Counted from the stretch's first letter, positions 8,329 to 18,280 are shown. The stretch: 43,972 nt of DNA from an uncultured SAR116 cluster alpha proteobacterium (GCA_902539895.1 CACBMD010000012.1:1-43972); one strand, 5' to 3'. Notes: generated by a model not told the origin, from the sequence alone. Numbers and translations are program-made.

Positions 8329-9822
8329 ATGGATGATAGTTTAGTCGATGACTATGTAAATTCTAATGAGACAATAAAAAATAAAAATATAATGCCTCAA
8401 AACCTTGAAGCTGAACAAAGCCTAATAGGTTCAATACTATTTGATAATAAGATTTTAGAGGACCTCCCTACAAATTTTAGTTCTAATTATTTTTTTGATC
8501 CTCTTCATTCAAATATTTATGATGCGAGCATTTCTTTAATAGATAATGGTCGTTTAGCGGATCCATTAACACTAAAAAACTATCTTAGTGATAATAAACA
8601 TAATTTGGATATAGATATTGAGAAATATCTTATAGACTTAAGAGATGGTGTGTTATCTCTCAGCAAATCTAGATTTTATGCAGAAGAAATACGTAATTGT
8701 TATATCAGAAGATGTTTAATTGTTATAGCAGATGAGTTGATTCATAAATCAAATCATCCAACAATTGACACAACTCCTGATCAAGAGATATCGAATACTG
8801 AAGAAAAATTATATAATCTAGCTGAAAAAGATCAAATCAATACAGGGCCATCCGATTTTAAAACAGTTCTGGCTAGCACAACTAAACAAATTGACTTAGC
8901 CTATAATAGAAAAGGCAAATTATCTGGAATTGATACTGGATTTTCTGGAATAAATCGTCATTTGGGAGGTTTAAATAAATCAGACCTTATTGTTCTAGCT
9001 GGAAGACCTGCAATGGGAAAGACAGCTTTAGCTACTAATATTGGTTTTAATGCAGCTAAAAGTAGTAAATCAGATAAAAATGAAGCAATATTGATATTTT
9101 CTTTAGAAATGTCAGCTGAACAATTAGCTTTACGAATACTTGCAGAGCAGTCTACTATAGACTCTCATAGATTAAGAAGTGGTGACATTAATGATAATGA
9201 GTTTTCTAAACTTGTTGTTACTCAAAATAACATACATAACTTACCTTTTTTTATAGACGACACTCCTGCAATCTCTGTTAGTCAAATTGCATCAAGAGCA
9301 AGAAGGTTAAAGAGAACAAATGGATTGGGATTAATTATAATTGATTATATTCAATTAATCCAAGGATCAAAAGCCAGTGAAGGACAAGGTAGAGTTCAAG
9401 AAATATCTAATATAACTAGAGGCTTAAAATCACTAGCTAAAGAATTAAATGTGCCTATACTAGCCTTATCTCAGTTAAGTAGAGCTGTTGAACAAAGAGA
9501 AGACAAAAGACCTATACTTGCTGACTTAAGAGAATCAGGTTCTATCGAACAAGATGCTGATGTAGTAATGTTTGTATATAGAGAAGAATACTATCTTGAT
9601 AAGAGTGAACCAAGTCAAAGAGATAATGAAAATCAAGAAAGTTTTAATGAACGGTTTATAAAATGGCAGGATAGAAGAAGTGCTGCTGATGGAAAGGCAG
9701 AGATTATTATTTCTAAACAACGCCATGGACCAACAGGTATTATCCAAATACAATTTGAGGCTAAACTCACAAGGTTTATGGATTTAGTCCAAAGTGAGCG
9801 TTTACCAGACCAAATCTATTAG
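8329..9822 (+). CDS. dnaB: Replicative DNA helicase DnaB
   Basis: Hexameric 5'-3' helicase of the replication fork. The chosen start, ATG 8329, has GGGAG eight bases upstream; a TTG at 8308 is in frame but lacks this. The 497-aa protein has the N-terminal primase-interacting domain (MPQNLEAEQSLIGSILFD), Walker A AGRPAMGKTAL, Walker B LIIIDYIQLI, the LSQLSRAVEQR sensor region and the C-terminal ISKQRHGPTGIIQIQFE. The rplI-dnaB-alr order is common in alphaproteobacteria. Confidence 0.96.
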   Translation: MDDSLVDDYVNSNETIKNKNIMPQNLEAEQSLIGSILFDNKILEDLPTNFSSNYFFDPLHSNIYDASISLIDNGRLADPLTLKNYLSDNKHNLDIDIEKYLIDLRDGVLSLSKSRFYAEEIRNCYIRRCLIVIADELIHKSNHPTIDTTPDQEISNTEEKLYNLAEKDQINTGPSDFKTVLASTTKQIDLAYNRKGKLSGIDTGFSGINRHLGGLNKSDLIVLAGRPAMGKTALATNIGFNAAKSSKSDKNEAILIFSLEMSAEQLALRILAEQSTIDSHRLRSGDINDNEFSKLVVTQNNIHNLPFFIDDTPAISVSQIASRARRLKRTNGLGLIIIDYIQLIQGSKASEGQGRVQEISNITRGLKSLAKELNVPILALSQLSRAVEQREDKRPILADLRESGSIEQDADVVMFVYREEYYLDKSEPSQRDNENQESFNERFIKWQDRRSAADGKAEIIISKQRHGPTGIIQIQFEAKLTRFMDLVQSERLPDQIY

Positions 9823-9854
9823 TAAAATAATTTAAATTTGTTTATTATCTTTTT

Positions 9855-10937
9855 ATGAAATCTATCCTAAAAATTTCTCTTGATGATATTCAATATAACT
9901 GGAAATTAATAAATACCGCCTCTAATGGGAAAGCTGCTGCGGTTGTAAAAGCTAATGCTTATGGTATGGGTATGATAGAAGTGGCTGGTGCATTACTAGA
10001 ATGTGGGTGTAATTATTTTTATGTAGCAAATATTTTTGAAGGATTAAAACTTAGAAAAAAATTTAACTCTTGCAAAATATCAATTGCTATTTTTGAAGGT
10101 TATTTGGAAGGCAATCAAAGAATTTATGCTGAAAACAATTTAACCCCAATATTAAATAACCTTGAACAACTTAAAAGATTAAATGATTTTTCAACAACAT
10201 TTACAGAACAAAAAGCTATTATCAATATTGATACTGGAATGAATAGATTAGGTTTAAGTAAGAAAGAAAGAGATTTTTTAATTAATAATAGAGATTTATT
10301 AAATAATGTAAGAATTGATTACATTATGTCTCATCTTTCAAATGCAAATGAAAATGAAAGTAAAATTAATTTGCTTCAACTTAATGAACTTAAAAATTTT
10401 TCAATCAACTTTCCAAATATAAAAGTTAGTTTTGCAAACACTCATGGAATAAAACTTGGATCCAATTTTTGTTTTGATCAAACCAGACCTGGAATTGGTA
10501 TATATGGAATAGATAATTTTGGTAAGAATTTTTATTTTAATTCAAAAAAATTAAATTTACCAATAAAATTATATGCTCCAATTATTCAAATAAAAAAAGT
10601 AAATACTGGCGAAAAAGTTTCATATGGTGGTATTGATGTTTTAAAAAGAAATTCGATACTTGCTACTATTGGAGTAGGTTATGCTGATGGTTGGCTTAGA
10701 ATATTAAAAACAAATAGTGTTTTTTTAATTGGAAATGATAAATGTAAAATTGTTGGTAATATAACCATGGACAGTTTTGTTCTGGATATTACTGATATAA
10801 AAAACAACAAGCTTAAAGAAGGAGATTATATTTGTTTATTAGATAATTCTAATATTGAACATATACTCAAAAACAATAACATTATAAGCTATGAACTATT
10901 AACACTTATGGGTGATCGTTTACATAGAAGTTATTAA
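9855..10937 (+). CDS. alr: Alanine racemase
   Basis: PLP enzyme that makes D-alanine for peptidoglycan. The 360-aa protein has the PLP lysine K32 in VVKANAYGMG and the second catalytic base Y257 in VSYGGID. GVGYADGW and GNITMDSFVLDIT are also conserved. No strong Shine-Dalgarno precedes the ATG, 32 bases after dnaB. The C terminus (LTLMGDRLHRSY) is typical. Confidence 0.94.
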   Translation: MKSILKISLDDIQYNWKLINTASNGKAAAVVKANAYGMGMIEVAGALLECGCNYFYVANIFEGLKLRKKFNSCKISIAIFEGYLEGNQRIYAENNLTPILNNLEQLKRLNDFSTTFTEQKAIINIDTGMNRLGLSKKERDFLINNRDLLNNVRIDYIMSHLSNANENESKINLLQLNELKNFSINFPNIKVSFANTHGIKLGSNFCFDQTRPGIGIYGIDNFGKNFYFNSKKLNLPIKLYAPIIQIKKVNTGEKVSYGGIDVLKRNSILATIGVGYADGWLRILKTNSVFLIGNDKCKIVGNITMDSFVLDITDIKNNKLKEGDYICLLDNSNIEHILKNNNIISYELLTLMGDRLHRSY

Positions 10938-10969
10938 ATCTTATCAATTTTTAATAAAGGTGATTAACT

Positions 10970-11755
10970 TTGCTTTATCTTTTCTTGGATATTCTTGGTA
11001 CAACAGGAAAAAAATTTATTAATTTTGTAGCAAATATTGGACATTTTTTTATTTTTTTTGGAAGTGCTATCTATTGGACGTTTAAACCACCTTGGTATTT
11101 AAAAAAGATTTTTCAACAAATTCTAGATATCGGATATTTCTCACTACCAGTTGTAGGTCTAACTACTTTTTTTTCAGGTATGGTTTTAGCTCTACAAACT
11201 TATAACGGCTTTACTGATTTTAATTCAGAATCTACGGTTGCAAGAATTGTTTTAACTTCAATAACTAGAGAATTAGGACCTGTATTAACAGGTTTGATGG
11301 TAGCAGGTCGTATAGGAGCAAAAATGGCTGCAGAAATAGCAACAATGAGAGTTACTGAACAAATAGACGCGTTAGGAACATTAGGTACTAGACCTATGCA
11401 ATATTTAATAGCTCCTAAAATTATTGCATCCTTAGTTTGTATACCTCTTTTAGTTTTAATCGGCAATACTATTGGTATTTTAGGAGGTTATGTTATAGCT
11501 ATTTACAAACTTAATTTTAATCCAAATTTATATCTATATGCAACAATGGAATATTTGCAGTTAATTGACATTATACAAGGGACTGTTAAGGCTGCTATTT
11601 TTGGTTTGATAATTTCAATGGTAAGTTGTTATTTTGGATATAATGCTACCAAAGGAGCTGAAGGTGTTGGATTTGCAACAACATCATCAGTAGTTATTTC
11701 ATCAGTGATGATTTTAACAAGTACATATATCATAACAGCATTATTTTTTGGTTAA
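10970..11755 (+). CDS. mlaE: MlaE-type ABC transporter permease (lipid asymmetry/organic solvent resistance)
   Basis: Inner-membrane permease of the Mla phospholipid transport complex. It starts with TTG, preceded by AAAGG at suitable spacing, giving 261 aa, the same length as E. coli MlaE. Hallmarks are SGMVLALQTY, ITRELGPVLTGLMVAGRIGAKMAAEIATMRVTEQIDALG (written here as one conserved block, residues roughly 95-133) and about five membrane segments. MlaF follows after 2 bases. No mlaD or mlaC lies nearby, so the substrate-binding parts must be elsewhere if present. Confidence 0.92.
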   Translation: MLYLFLDILGTTGKKFINFVANIGHFFIFFGSAIYWTFKPPWYLKKIFQQILDIGYFSLPVVGLTTFFSGMVLALQTYNGFTDFNSESTVARIVLTSITRELGPVLTGLMVAGRIGAKMAAEIATMRVTEQIDALGTLGTRPMQYLIAPKIIASLVCIPLLVLIGNTIGILGGYVIAIYKLNFNPNLYLYATMEYLQLIDIIQGTVKAAIFGLIISMVSCYFGYNATKGAEGVGFATTSSVVISSVMILTSTYIITALFFG

Positions 11756-11757
11756 AT

Positions 11758-12534
11758 ATGGAAAAAAGAAAAAATAAAAAAATCATAATTAAAGTAAGTG
11801 GTTTATCAAAAAGTTTTAATAACAAAATTGTACTCAAAAACATAAATTTTCAATTATTTGAAGGAGAATCTTTAGCAATTATTGGTGCATCTGGTTCAGG
11901 TAAATCAGTGCTTTTAAAAAATATAATTGGGATATTACAACCTGATAAAGGTTCAATTAAAATTAATGATACGGAAATGGTAAACTCTTCAAGAAATCTA
12001 AAAGAAAAAATTTTACTAGATCTAGGAATTACTTTTCAACATGGGGCTTTATTTGATTCTCTTAAAAATTGGGAAAATATAATTTTTAAAATAGCTAACA
12101 AAGAAAAACTGAATAACAAACAAGGTAAAAAATTAGCATTATCAATAATCAAACAACTAGGACTTCAACCTCAAATTTTAGATTTATATCCTTCTGAAAT
12201 TTCAGGTGGAATGCAAAAAAGAGTTGCAATAGCTAGAGCAATTTGTGGTAATCCAAAAATTTTGTTATTTGATGAACCTACTTCTGGATTAGACCCTGTA
12301 ACAGGCAGTATAATTGATCAGTTAATTAAAACTGCTGTGGGAACAGTTGGTGGAAGTGCTATTACAATTACTCATGACATGGCATCAGTATTTAGAATTG
12401 CTGACAAGGTTATATTAATAGATAAGCAAACTATTTCATGGTCAGGCACACCAAAAGAAATGTTTAATTCAGCTAATACAAAAATACAAGAATTTATAAA
12501 ACCAATTAATTCTGAATTTTTTTTAAATGATTAA
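11758..12534 (+). CDS. mlaF: MlaF-type ABC transporter ATP-binding protein
   Basis: ATPase partner of MlaE. The 258-aa protein has Walker A GASGSGKS (43-50), the ABC signature ISGGMQKR near residue 150, Walker B ILLFDEPTSGLDP and the switch His in ITHDM. SGGMQKRVAIARA is the form usual in the MlaF subgroup. Its 3' end overlaps radA by 8 bases. Confidence 0.92.
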   Translation: MEKRKNKKIIIKVSGLSKSFNNKIVLKNINFQLFEGESLAIIGASGSGKSVLLKNIIGILQPDKGSIKINDTEMVNSSRNLKEKILLDLGITFQHGALFDSLKNWENIIFKIANKEKLNNKQGKKLALSIIKQLGLQPQILDLYPSEISGGMQKRVAIARAICGNPKILLFDEPTSGLDPVTGSIIDQLIKTAVGTVGGSAITITHDMASVFRIADKVILIDKQTISWSGTPKEMFNSANTKIQEFIKPINSEFFLND

Positions 12535-13894
12535 ACCAAAAAAACAATTTATTTGTCAATTTTGTGGAAATATTTATTCAAGATGGATAGGTAAATGCGA
12601 ACAATGCAATCAATGGAATACAATAGTTGAAGAAAACAATTCTAAACCCTCTGGTATTTTATCTAAATCAACAGGAAAAAGAATATACTTTGAAAAGCTG
12701 AATGATGTAAATTATGAATATTCAAAAATTAAAACTAATCTTAATGAGCTCGATAGAGTTATTGGGGGTGGGTTTGTTCCAGGCTCGGTCACTCTAATTG
12801 GTGGAGATCCTGGTATTGGGAAGTCTACTTTATTATTACAACTCGTAGGCAAACTTTCTGATCAAAAAGAAAAATGTATCTATGTTTCTGGTGAAGAAAG
12901 TTTATCTCAAATAAAAATGAGAGCAGATCGTTTAGGTGTTAATAATAATGATATAGAATTTGCTTCAATCACAAATGCCTCTGACATTGCAGTTACAATA
13001 AATTCAGAAAAAAAACGATGTGTATTAGTAATTGACTCCATACAAACTATGTATTTACCACAATTGGACAGTTCACCTGGAACGGTATCACAAGTAAGAG
13101 CTAGTGCACACGAATTAATACTAGCTGCAAAAAAAACAAATACGGTATTAATTTTGATAGGTCATCTTACAAAAGATGGAGCTATAGCTGGACCTAAAGT
13201 CTTAGAACATATGGTTGATACTGTCTTATACTTTGAGGGAGATAATAATTTTCAATATAGGATTTTAAGAAGTTTTAAAAATAGATTTGGGGCTAATAAT
13301 GAAATCGGTGTATTCGAAATGTTAAGTGATGGCCTAAAAGAAATTACAAATCCGTCAGAAATGTTTTTGTCAGATAGACAAAAAAATATATCAGGAACTT
13401 CAATTTTTGCTGGAATAGAAGGCACTAGACCCATTTTAGTAGAAATTCAGGCGTTAGTTATACATTCTACATTAGCGACACCAAGAAGAGTAATAGTAGG
13501 TTGGGACATATCAAGGCTTGCGATGTTATGTGCTGTTTTAGAGGCAAGGTGTAAAATTCATCTCTCCAATATGGACATTTTTTTGAATATTGCAGGAGGT
13601 ATAAAATTATTTGAACCAGCGGCAGATTTAGCTGTAGCAGCAGCTATAATTTCTTCTGTTAAAAATATTCCCTTATCGTTTTCCAGTGTTTTTTTTGGTG
13701 AAGTTGGTCTCTCAGGAGAAATCAGGAAAGTTAATCAGCCAGAGTTAAGAATTAAAGAAGCATCTAAATTAGGTTTCAATAAAATTAATCTTCCCACTAA
13801 ACAAAAAGTTATAATTAATGAAGATATGCGTTATAACAACCTTAGCGTTTTGAGTGATCTAGTAGAATTAATTAATAAAGATAATAGAGACTGA
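12527..13894 (+). CDS. radA: DNA repair protein RadA
   Basis: RecA-like ATPase that promotes branch migration in recombination. The 455-aa protein has a C4 zinc finger (C10, C13, C24, C27), Walker A GGDPGIGKST around residues 92-101, the RadA-specific KNRFG motif near residue 250, and a C-terminal Lon-like domain containing IFLNIAGGIKLFEPAADLAV. The ATG lies within the end of mlaF, and the stop shares one base with the cvpA start. Confidence 0.96.
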   Translation: MIKPKKQFICQFCGNIYSRWIGKCEQCNQWNTIVEENNSKPSGILSKSTGKRIYFEKLNDVNYEYSKIKTNLNELDRVIGGGFVPGSVTLIGGDPGIGKSTLLLQLVGKLSDQKEKCIYVSGEESLSQIKMRADRLGVNNNDIEFASITNASDIAVTINSEKKRCVLVIDSIQTMYLPQLDSSPGTVSQVRASAHELILAAKKTNTVLILIGHLTKDGAIAGPKVLEHMVDTVLYFEGDNNFQYRILRSFKNRFGANNEIGVFEMLSDGLKEITNPSEMFLSDRQKNISGTSIFAGIEGTRPILVEIQALVIHSTLATPRRVIVGWDISRLAMLCAVLEARCKIHLSNMDIFLNIAGGIKLFEPAADLAVAAAIISSVKNIPLSFSSVFFGEVGLSGEIRKVNQPELRIKEASKLGFNKINLPTKQKVIINEDMRYNNLSVLSDLVELINKDNRD

Positions 13895-14430
13895 TGGAAT
13901 ATTTAAATAATCTGTATTTTAATATAATCGATATTATAGTTTTTGGAATTGTTCTGACATCGTGCATAGTAGCCACTTTAAGAGGATTTGTTAGAGAATT
14001 CTTTAGTATTATTTCTTGGATTTTTTCATTGATTGTAGCATTTAATTTCTTTGATAAGTTTAAATTAAAATTGTTAGATCATATATCACAAGAAATAATT
14101 GTAGATTTTCTTGCTTTTGGTTTTCCATTTTTAGGAACTCTAATTTTATCTAGTATAATCTCAAATTGGTTATCTCCAAAGTTTGATGTAAATGGAGTTT
14201 TAATTTTTGACAAAATTTGTGGGTTTGTTTTTGGTGCTTTAAGAGGTTTTTTACTAATTCTTTTGTTTTATTTAGGGTTTATATATTTAATAGGTAAAGA
14301 TAAAAAATTACCTGATACGCTTCTTGAAGCATATTCATTCAAATACATAAATTTCTCTGCTGAATTGTTTATAGAGTTTTTTAATAATAAAGAATTAAAA
14401 TATGAAAATGATCAAGCAAAAGAATTGTAA
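13894..14430 (+). CDS. cvpA: CvpA family membrane protein
   Basis: CvpA proteins are small inner-membrane proteins first linked to colicin V production and later to envelope stress tolerance; the molecular role is unclear. The 178-aa protein has about four hydrophobic segments and the family pattern IDIIVFGIVLTSCIVATLRG, then GFVREFFSIISW and FGALRGFLLI. TGATG couples it to radA, and purF follows after 24 bases, the classic cvpA-purF pair. Confidence 0.9.
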   Translation: MEYLNNLYFNIIDIIVFGIVLTSCIVATLRGFVREFFSIISWIFSLIVAFNFFDKFKLKLLDHISQEIIVDFLAFGFPFLGTLILSSIISNWLSPKFDVNGVLIFDKICGFVFGALRGFLLILLFYLGFIYLIGKDKKLPDTLLEAYSFKYINFSAELFIEFFNNKELKYENDQAKEL

Positions 14431-14454
14431 AACAAAGAATTCTAGGAATATAAA

Positions 14455-15867
14455 ATGTACTGTAGAATGAGTGATAAGTTTAAAGAAGAATGTGGAGTAT
14501 TTGGTATATTTGGGACTAAAGAAGCCTCTGTTCTAACGACTTTAGGGCTTCATTCACTTCAACATAGAGGTCAAGAAGGTGCAGGAATAGTTAGCTTTGA
14601 TGGAAAAGCTTTTCATTCAGTACGTAAACAAGGATTAGTAGGAGACAATTTCAACAATAAAGATATTTTGTCAAAACTTCCTGGCAAAACAGCTATAGGT
14701 CATGTTCGATATTCTACAACTGGTGAATCTAAACCTGAAAATCTACAACCTTTTTTTGCAAATTTAGCTATTGGAGGCTTTGCATGCGCACATAACGGAA
14801 ATTTAACCAATACTTATTCAATAAAAAAACAATTGGTTGAAACTGGCTCTATTTTTCAAACTTCGTCTGATACTGAAATTATTCTTCAATTAGTTGCGCG
14901 ATCAAAAAAGAAAAAAATAATTAATAAGCTAATTGACGCACTCCATCAAATAAAAGGGGCTTATTCACTTGTAATCTTGACAAATAAAAAACTTATTGGT
15001 GTAAGAGACCCTTTTGGGATCAGACCTTTAGTTCTAGGTGATAAAAATGGTTCCCCTGTTTTAGCTTCAGAAACCTGTGCTTTAGATATGATTGGAGCAA
15101 AGTATGTACGTGACATAGAAAATGGTGAGATGATTGTGATTACTGAAAGTGGAATAGAGTCTATTAAACCTTTTAAAAAAATCCCCGAAAGACCATGTAT
15201 TTTTGAGAGAATTTATTTTGCGAGCCCTGATAGTATAGTAGGAAATAAAACAGTTTATACATACAGAAAAGCTCTGGGCGAACAATTAGCTTTTGAAAAT
15301 AATATAATTGCGGATGTAGTTGTCCCAATCCCAGATTCAGGAGTTTCAGCAGCTATAGGATTTTCACAAAAATCAAAAATTCCATTTGAACTTGGTATAA
15401 TTAGAAGTCACTATGTTGGTCGTACTTTTATTGAGCCCTCCCAAACCATAAGACAATTTGGAGTAAAACTGAAACATAGTGTCAATAGATCATGTATTGA
15501 AAATAAAAAAGTTATATTGATTGATGACTCTATAGTAAGAGGGACTACAGCGAGCAAAATTGTAAAAATGGTTTACGAAGCAGGGGCAAAGGAAGTTCAT
15601 TTAGGAATTTCATGCCCTCCAATTTTACACCCAGATTTTTATGGCATTGATACACCTAACTATAATCAATTGATTGCTTCTAAATCTAGTTTAAAAGAAA
15701 TGACAAAATTAGTTGGAGCTAAATCATTATTTTTTCTTTCATTAAATGGCACCTACAAAGCAATGGGGTGTGAAAAAAGAAACTCTAAGACACCTCAATT
15801 TACTGATCATTGTTTTACAGGTGAATACCCAATAGATGTAACTGAAATTCTGAAACTTAATAGATAA
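14455..15867 (+). CDS. purF: Amidophosphoribosyltransferase
   Basis: First step of purine synthesis: PRPP plus glutamine gives phosphoribosylamine. The 470-aa protein has an Ntn glutaminase domain with C13 in EECGVFGIFG, which must be exposed by removal of a 12-residue propeptide, followed by LHSLQHRGQEGAGI, GHVRYSTTG and AHNGNLTN. The PRPP loop VILIDDSIVRGTT is in the second half. AGGA seven bases upstream supports ATG 14455 over the in-frame ATG at 14467. Confidence 0.96.
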   Translation: MYCRMSDKFKEECGVFGIFGTKEASVLTTLGLHSLQHRGQEGAGIVSFDGKAFHSVRKQGLVGDNFNNKDILSKLPGKTAIGHVRYSTTGESKPENLQPFFANLAIGGFACAHNGNLTNTYSIKKQLVETGSIFQTSSDTEIILQLVARSKKKKIINKLIDALHQIKGAYSLVILTNKKLIGVRDPFGIRPLVLGDKNGSPVLASETCALDMIGAKYVRDIENGEMIVITESGIESIKPFKKIPERPCIFERIYFASPDSIVGNKTVYTYRKALGEQLAFENNIIADVVVPIPDSGVSAAIGFSQKSKIPFELGIIRSHYVGRTFIEPSQTIRQFGVKLKHSVNRSCIENKKVILIDDSIVRGTTASKIVKMVYEAGAKEVHLGISCPPILHPDFYGIDTPNYNQLIASKSSLKEMTKLVGAKSLFFLSLNGTYKAMGCEKRNSKTPQFTDHCFTGEYPIDVTEILKLNR

Positions 15868-15871
15868 ACGA

Positions 15872-16582
15872 ATGAATAATAATAAAAAAATTGCTCTTAT
15901 CACTGGAGCAGGAAGTGGCATTGGAGCCGAAACAGCCATTGTACTTGCAAAATATGATTACCATACAATTATTACCGGAAAATCATTATCTAGTCTTGAA
16001 AAAACCGAAAAAACAATCTTTGATAATGGTGGTTCATGTACCTTAGTTAAACTCGATATGAATGATTTTATTGGTATTGACAAATTAGGTTTAGAAATAT
16101 TTAAAAGATGGAAAAAATTAGATTTATTAATATCAAATGCTGCAATTTTAGGAACTCTCGGACCTATACATCACCAAAGCAACGATGAATTTGTTGAAGT
16201 GCTTAACGTAAATTTTATAAGCAATCACAGACTAATTAGATCTTTAGAGCCATTATTAAAAAATAGTGATCAACCTAAAGCTTGTTTTCTATCTTCAACA
16301 GTAGCTAATGAATTAAGACCTTTCTGGGGTGCATATGCTGTATCTAAGGCATCACTTCAATATATGGTCAAAATATGGTCTATGGAGAATAAAAATAATA
16401 ATTTGTCAATTTCAATTATAAATCCTGGGAAGACAAATACAAAAATGAGAAAACAGGCAATGCCTGGTGAAGATAGTAAAAATCTTCAAAAGCCAAAGGA
16501 GGTAGCAGAAAAAATAAAAGATATCATCTTTTCAAATAAAATCTATAAAGGTGAAGTAATTGATATAATTAGATTTAAGTAA
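15872..16582 (+). CDS. Short-chain dehydrogenase/reductase
   Basis: NAD(P)-dependent oxidoreductase of unknown substrate, 236 aa. It has the Rossmann motif TGAGSGIG (11-18), SNAA (89-91 region, a variant of NNAG) and Y155-x3-K159 in YAVSK with serines just before. It follows purF by 4 bases, as in many alphaproteobacteria where an SDR trails purF; that conserved position suggests a housekeeping role, but none is established here. It converges on the 16585 gene with 2 bases between stops. Confidence 0.85.
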   Translation: MNNNKKIALITGAGSGIGAETAIVLAKYDYHTIITGKSLSSLEKTEKTIFDNGGSCTLVKLDMNDFIGIDKLGLEIFKRWKKLDLLISNAAILGTLGPIHHQSNDEFVEVLNVNFISNHRLIRSLEPLLKNSDQPKACFLSSTVANELRPFWGAYAVSKASLQYMVKIWSMENKNNNLSISIINPGKTNTKMRKQAMPGEDSKNLQKPKEVAEKIKDIIFSNKIYKGEVIDIIRFK

Positions 16583-16584
16583 GG

Positions 16585-17292
16585 TTAATCTTCAATTAAC
16601 ACTGGCTCTAAATAAGAAAAATGAAAATCGATTTTTTCATCAAATTTTCTAGCAATCTCTTGAGCCTCTTTATCGCTTCGAGCACAAAAACTCAAACTTA
16701 ATTTATAGTTGTTTAGCCTATAAAAAAATCGTAGAAGTTCTATCTGACTATTACCTACATACCAAGATTTTAATATCCAACCTATAAAAAATAACCACGG
16801 AGAAATTATAAATAGCATGATGTAAAAGACTATGTTAATAAAAAACAGGTTCCACAACCTGTTTTGTAACATCCATAAAGGTGGAGCAATACTTGCAAGA
16901 ATTGAAGGCATTGTATTTAGTAATATTGAAAATTTTCCAGGTTTTTTATAAATTTCAAATAAAAGATAGAATTCATCTTTTTGAAAATGTTCATTTATAT
17001 TTGAAATTTGTAATTCTGGTATTTTTTCAGGAGTTATGTTCTCGCAAATCACTCCTAAAGAACCATAAACAAAAGTATTAAAAAAAACACCATCTCTAAA
17101 TAGAGTAATTACTTTTTTTTCTTTTATTCCAGATAATTCCTTAGATAGTGCTTCATAACTTTTATGAACCATTTCACCATCAAGTGCTATGATGACATCA
17201 CCCTCTTTAAGCTTCATCATAAATGCATTTGAAGATGTTCTTATTGACTTAATCTGTAAAAATGATTTTTCAGTTACAATTTCTTCGTTCAT
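16585..17292 (-). CDS. Unrecognised PDZ-like membrane protein at the end of the flagellar cluster
   Basis: The 235-aa protein has an N-terminal PDZ-like stretch (about residues 5-80) with LKEGDVIIALDGEMV, the usual ligand-groove-side element, but no protease domain. Residues about 120-190 are hydrophobic and aromatic-rich with IAPPLWMLQNRLWNLFF, reminiscent of DUF2628-type membrane proteins, giving two or three membrane segments. The C-terminal part (SFCARSDKEAQEIARKFDEK) resembles a short soluble domain. It is the last gene of the leftward run from flhB, 32 bases after the coiled-coil gene. The role is unknown; a protein-docking role at the membrane is a guess. Confidence 0.7.
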   Translation of the reverse strand: MNEEIVTEKSFLQIKSIRTSSNAFMMKLKEGDVIIALDGEMVHKSYEALSKELSGIKEKKVITLFRDGVFFNTFVYGSLGVICENITPEKIPELQISNINEHFQKDEFYLLFEIYKKPGKFSILLNTMPSILASIAPPLWMLQNRLWNLFFINIVFYIMLFIISPWLFFIGWILKSWYVGNSQIELLRFFYRLNNYKLSLSFCARSDKEAQEIARKFDEKIDFHFSYLEPVLIED

Positions 17293-17324
17293 TTTACTAA
17301 ACTCACTATATGTACTAGGTTAAA

Positions 17325-18038
17325 TTATGGGTATTTAATCCTACTAGTTTTATCTGCGATCTTACTCAATACATTATTGTTTTGTTTTAAAAGCTTTGAA
17401 ATTTGTTGTGCTTGAATTGCTTGGTTTGCTACAATTTTTTTATAGATAGCTTTATTACTAATTTGTTGAATAGCCTTAGAAATAGATTTGTTATTAGATT
17501 TATTTAACTTTTCTATATTTGAAACAAGTTTCTTATTATTTTCTATACTTGCTTGAGAGTTTTTGTTCAATTCATTTACAAGAGTGTTTGTAATTAACTG
17601 TAATTCAGCAACTGTATTTTCGTTAGATGTTTGAACTCTTTTTTCAATTTTATCAAGGGTAACAACTAATTTCTTGTTAATCTCAAGTAAATCTCCTTGT
17701 TTTTTTATAGCCGTATCTAGGTTTTTCAAAGAGGCGTTAACCCCATCGACATTCTCTGCAAACACAACTAATGCCTCCCTACTTGTTTCAGTCATATTTG
17801 TTAATTTGTCTGAGGATTGCATAAATAAAAAGGCACTAACAACTATAACTACCAAACCTGATATAATAGATGATAAAAATACAATTGTGGTATATTTATG
17901 GATTTGTTTCACTTTAGCCTCCAATTTTTCATGCGCTTTTTTAACTTTATTGTATTCTGATGTTACATCAGTAGCTGCATCTGCTGCGTCTAAAGCTAAT
18001 TTTATGCTTTCCTGAACAGCTTCCATTTTAGTATCCAT
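17325..18038 (-). CDS. Unrecognised single-pass membrane coiled-coil protein
   Basis: 237 aa. Residues 1-50 are an Ala/Lys/Glu-rich helix, 51-73 form one strong membrane segment, and 75-237 are a long predicted coiled coil rich in Asn, Lys and Ser with no Cys. No enzymatic motif is visible. The layout recalls the helical parts of chemoreceptors, but the signalling-tip motif is missing. ATG 18038 is supported by AGGA eight bases upstream. It lies downstream of flhB and two small genes, so it is probably co-expressed with the export apparatus. Confidence 0.72.
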   Translation of the reverse strand: MDTKMEAVQESIKLALDAADAATDVTSEYNKVKKAHEKLEAKVKQIHKYTTIVFLSSIISGLVVIVVSAFLFMQSSDKLTNMTETSREALVVFAENVDGVNASLKNLDTAIKKQGDLLEINKKLVVTLDKIEKRVQTSNENTVAELQLITNTLVNELNKNSQASIENNKKLVSNIEKLNKSNNKSISKAIQQISNKAIYKKIVANQAIQAQQISKLLKQNNNVLSKIADKTSRIKYP

Positions 18039-18077
18039 TTTATTTTTCCTATAGTTTTAAACTAAACAAACATAAAA

Positions 18078-18269
18078 TTATAAATTCTTATCTTTTCTAT
18101 ATGCACATTCCATACCAGTTGTACTAAACACTTCCAATGATGGTATAAATTTAGAAATAAAACCAAACTTTTTACAACCCCACGGCCTTTGTTTTCTGTG
18201 AGTAATGAAGAAATGGTTACATCCATGGCAAGTTACTTTTTTTTTATCACTTTTAATGTTTTTAATCAT
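18078..18269 (-). CDS. Small cysteine-rich protein
   Basis: 63 aa with the pattern C14-x2-C17-x-H19, then PWGCKKFGF (C32) and a final C55 in TTGMECAY. The arrangement CxxCxHF, PxGC, GF, P, SG/TG and a terminal Cys recalls a widespread small family of unknown function (sometimes misannotated), probably metal-binding. It follows the 76-aa gene by 11 bases on the same strand. The four cysteines and one histidine suggest a zinc or iron site; this is inference. Confidence 0.65.
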   Translation of the reverse strand: MIKNIKSDKKKVTCHGCNHFFITHRKQRPWGCKKFGFISKFIPSLEVFSTTGMECAYRKDKNL

Positions 18270-18280
18270 GGTTATAAACT

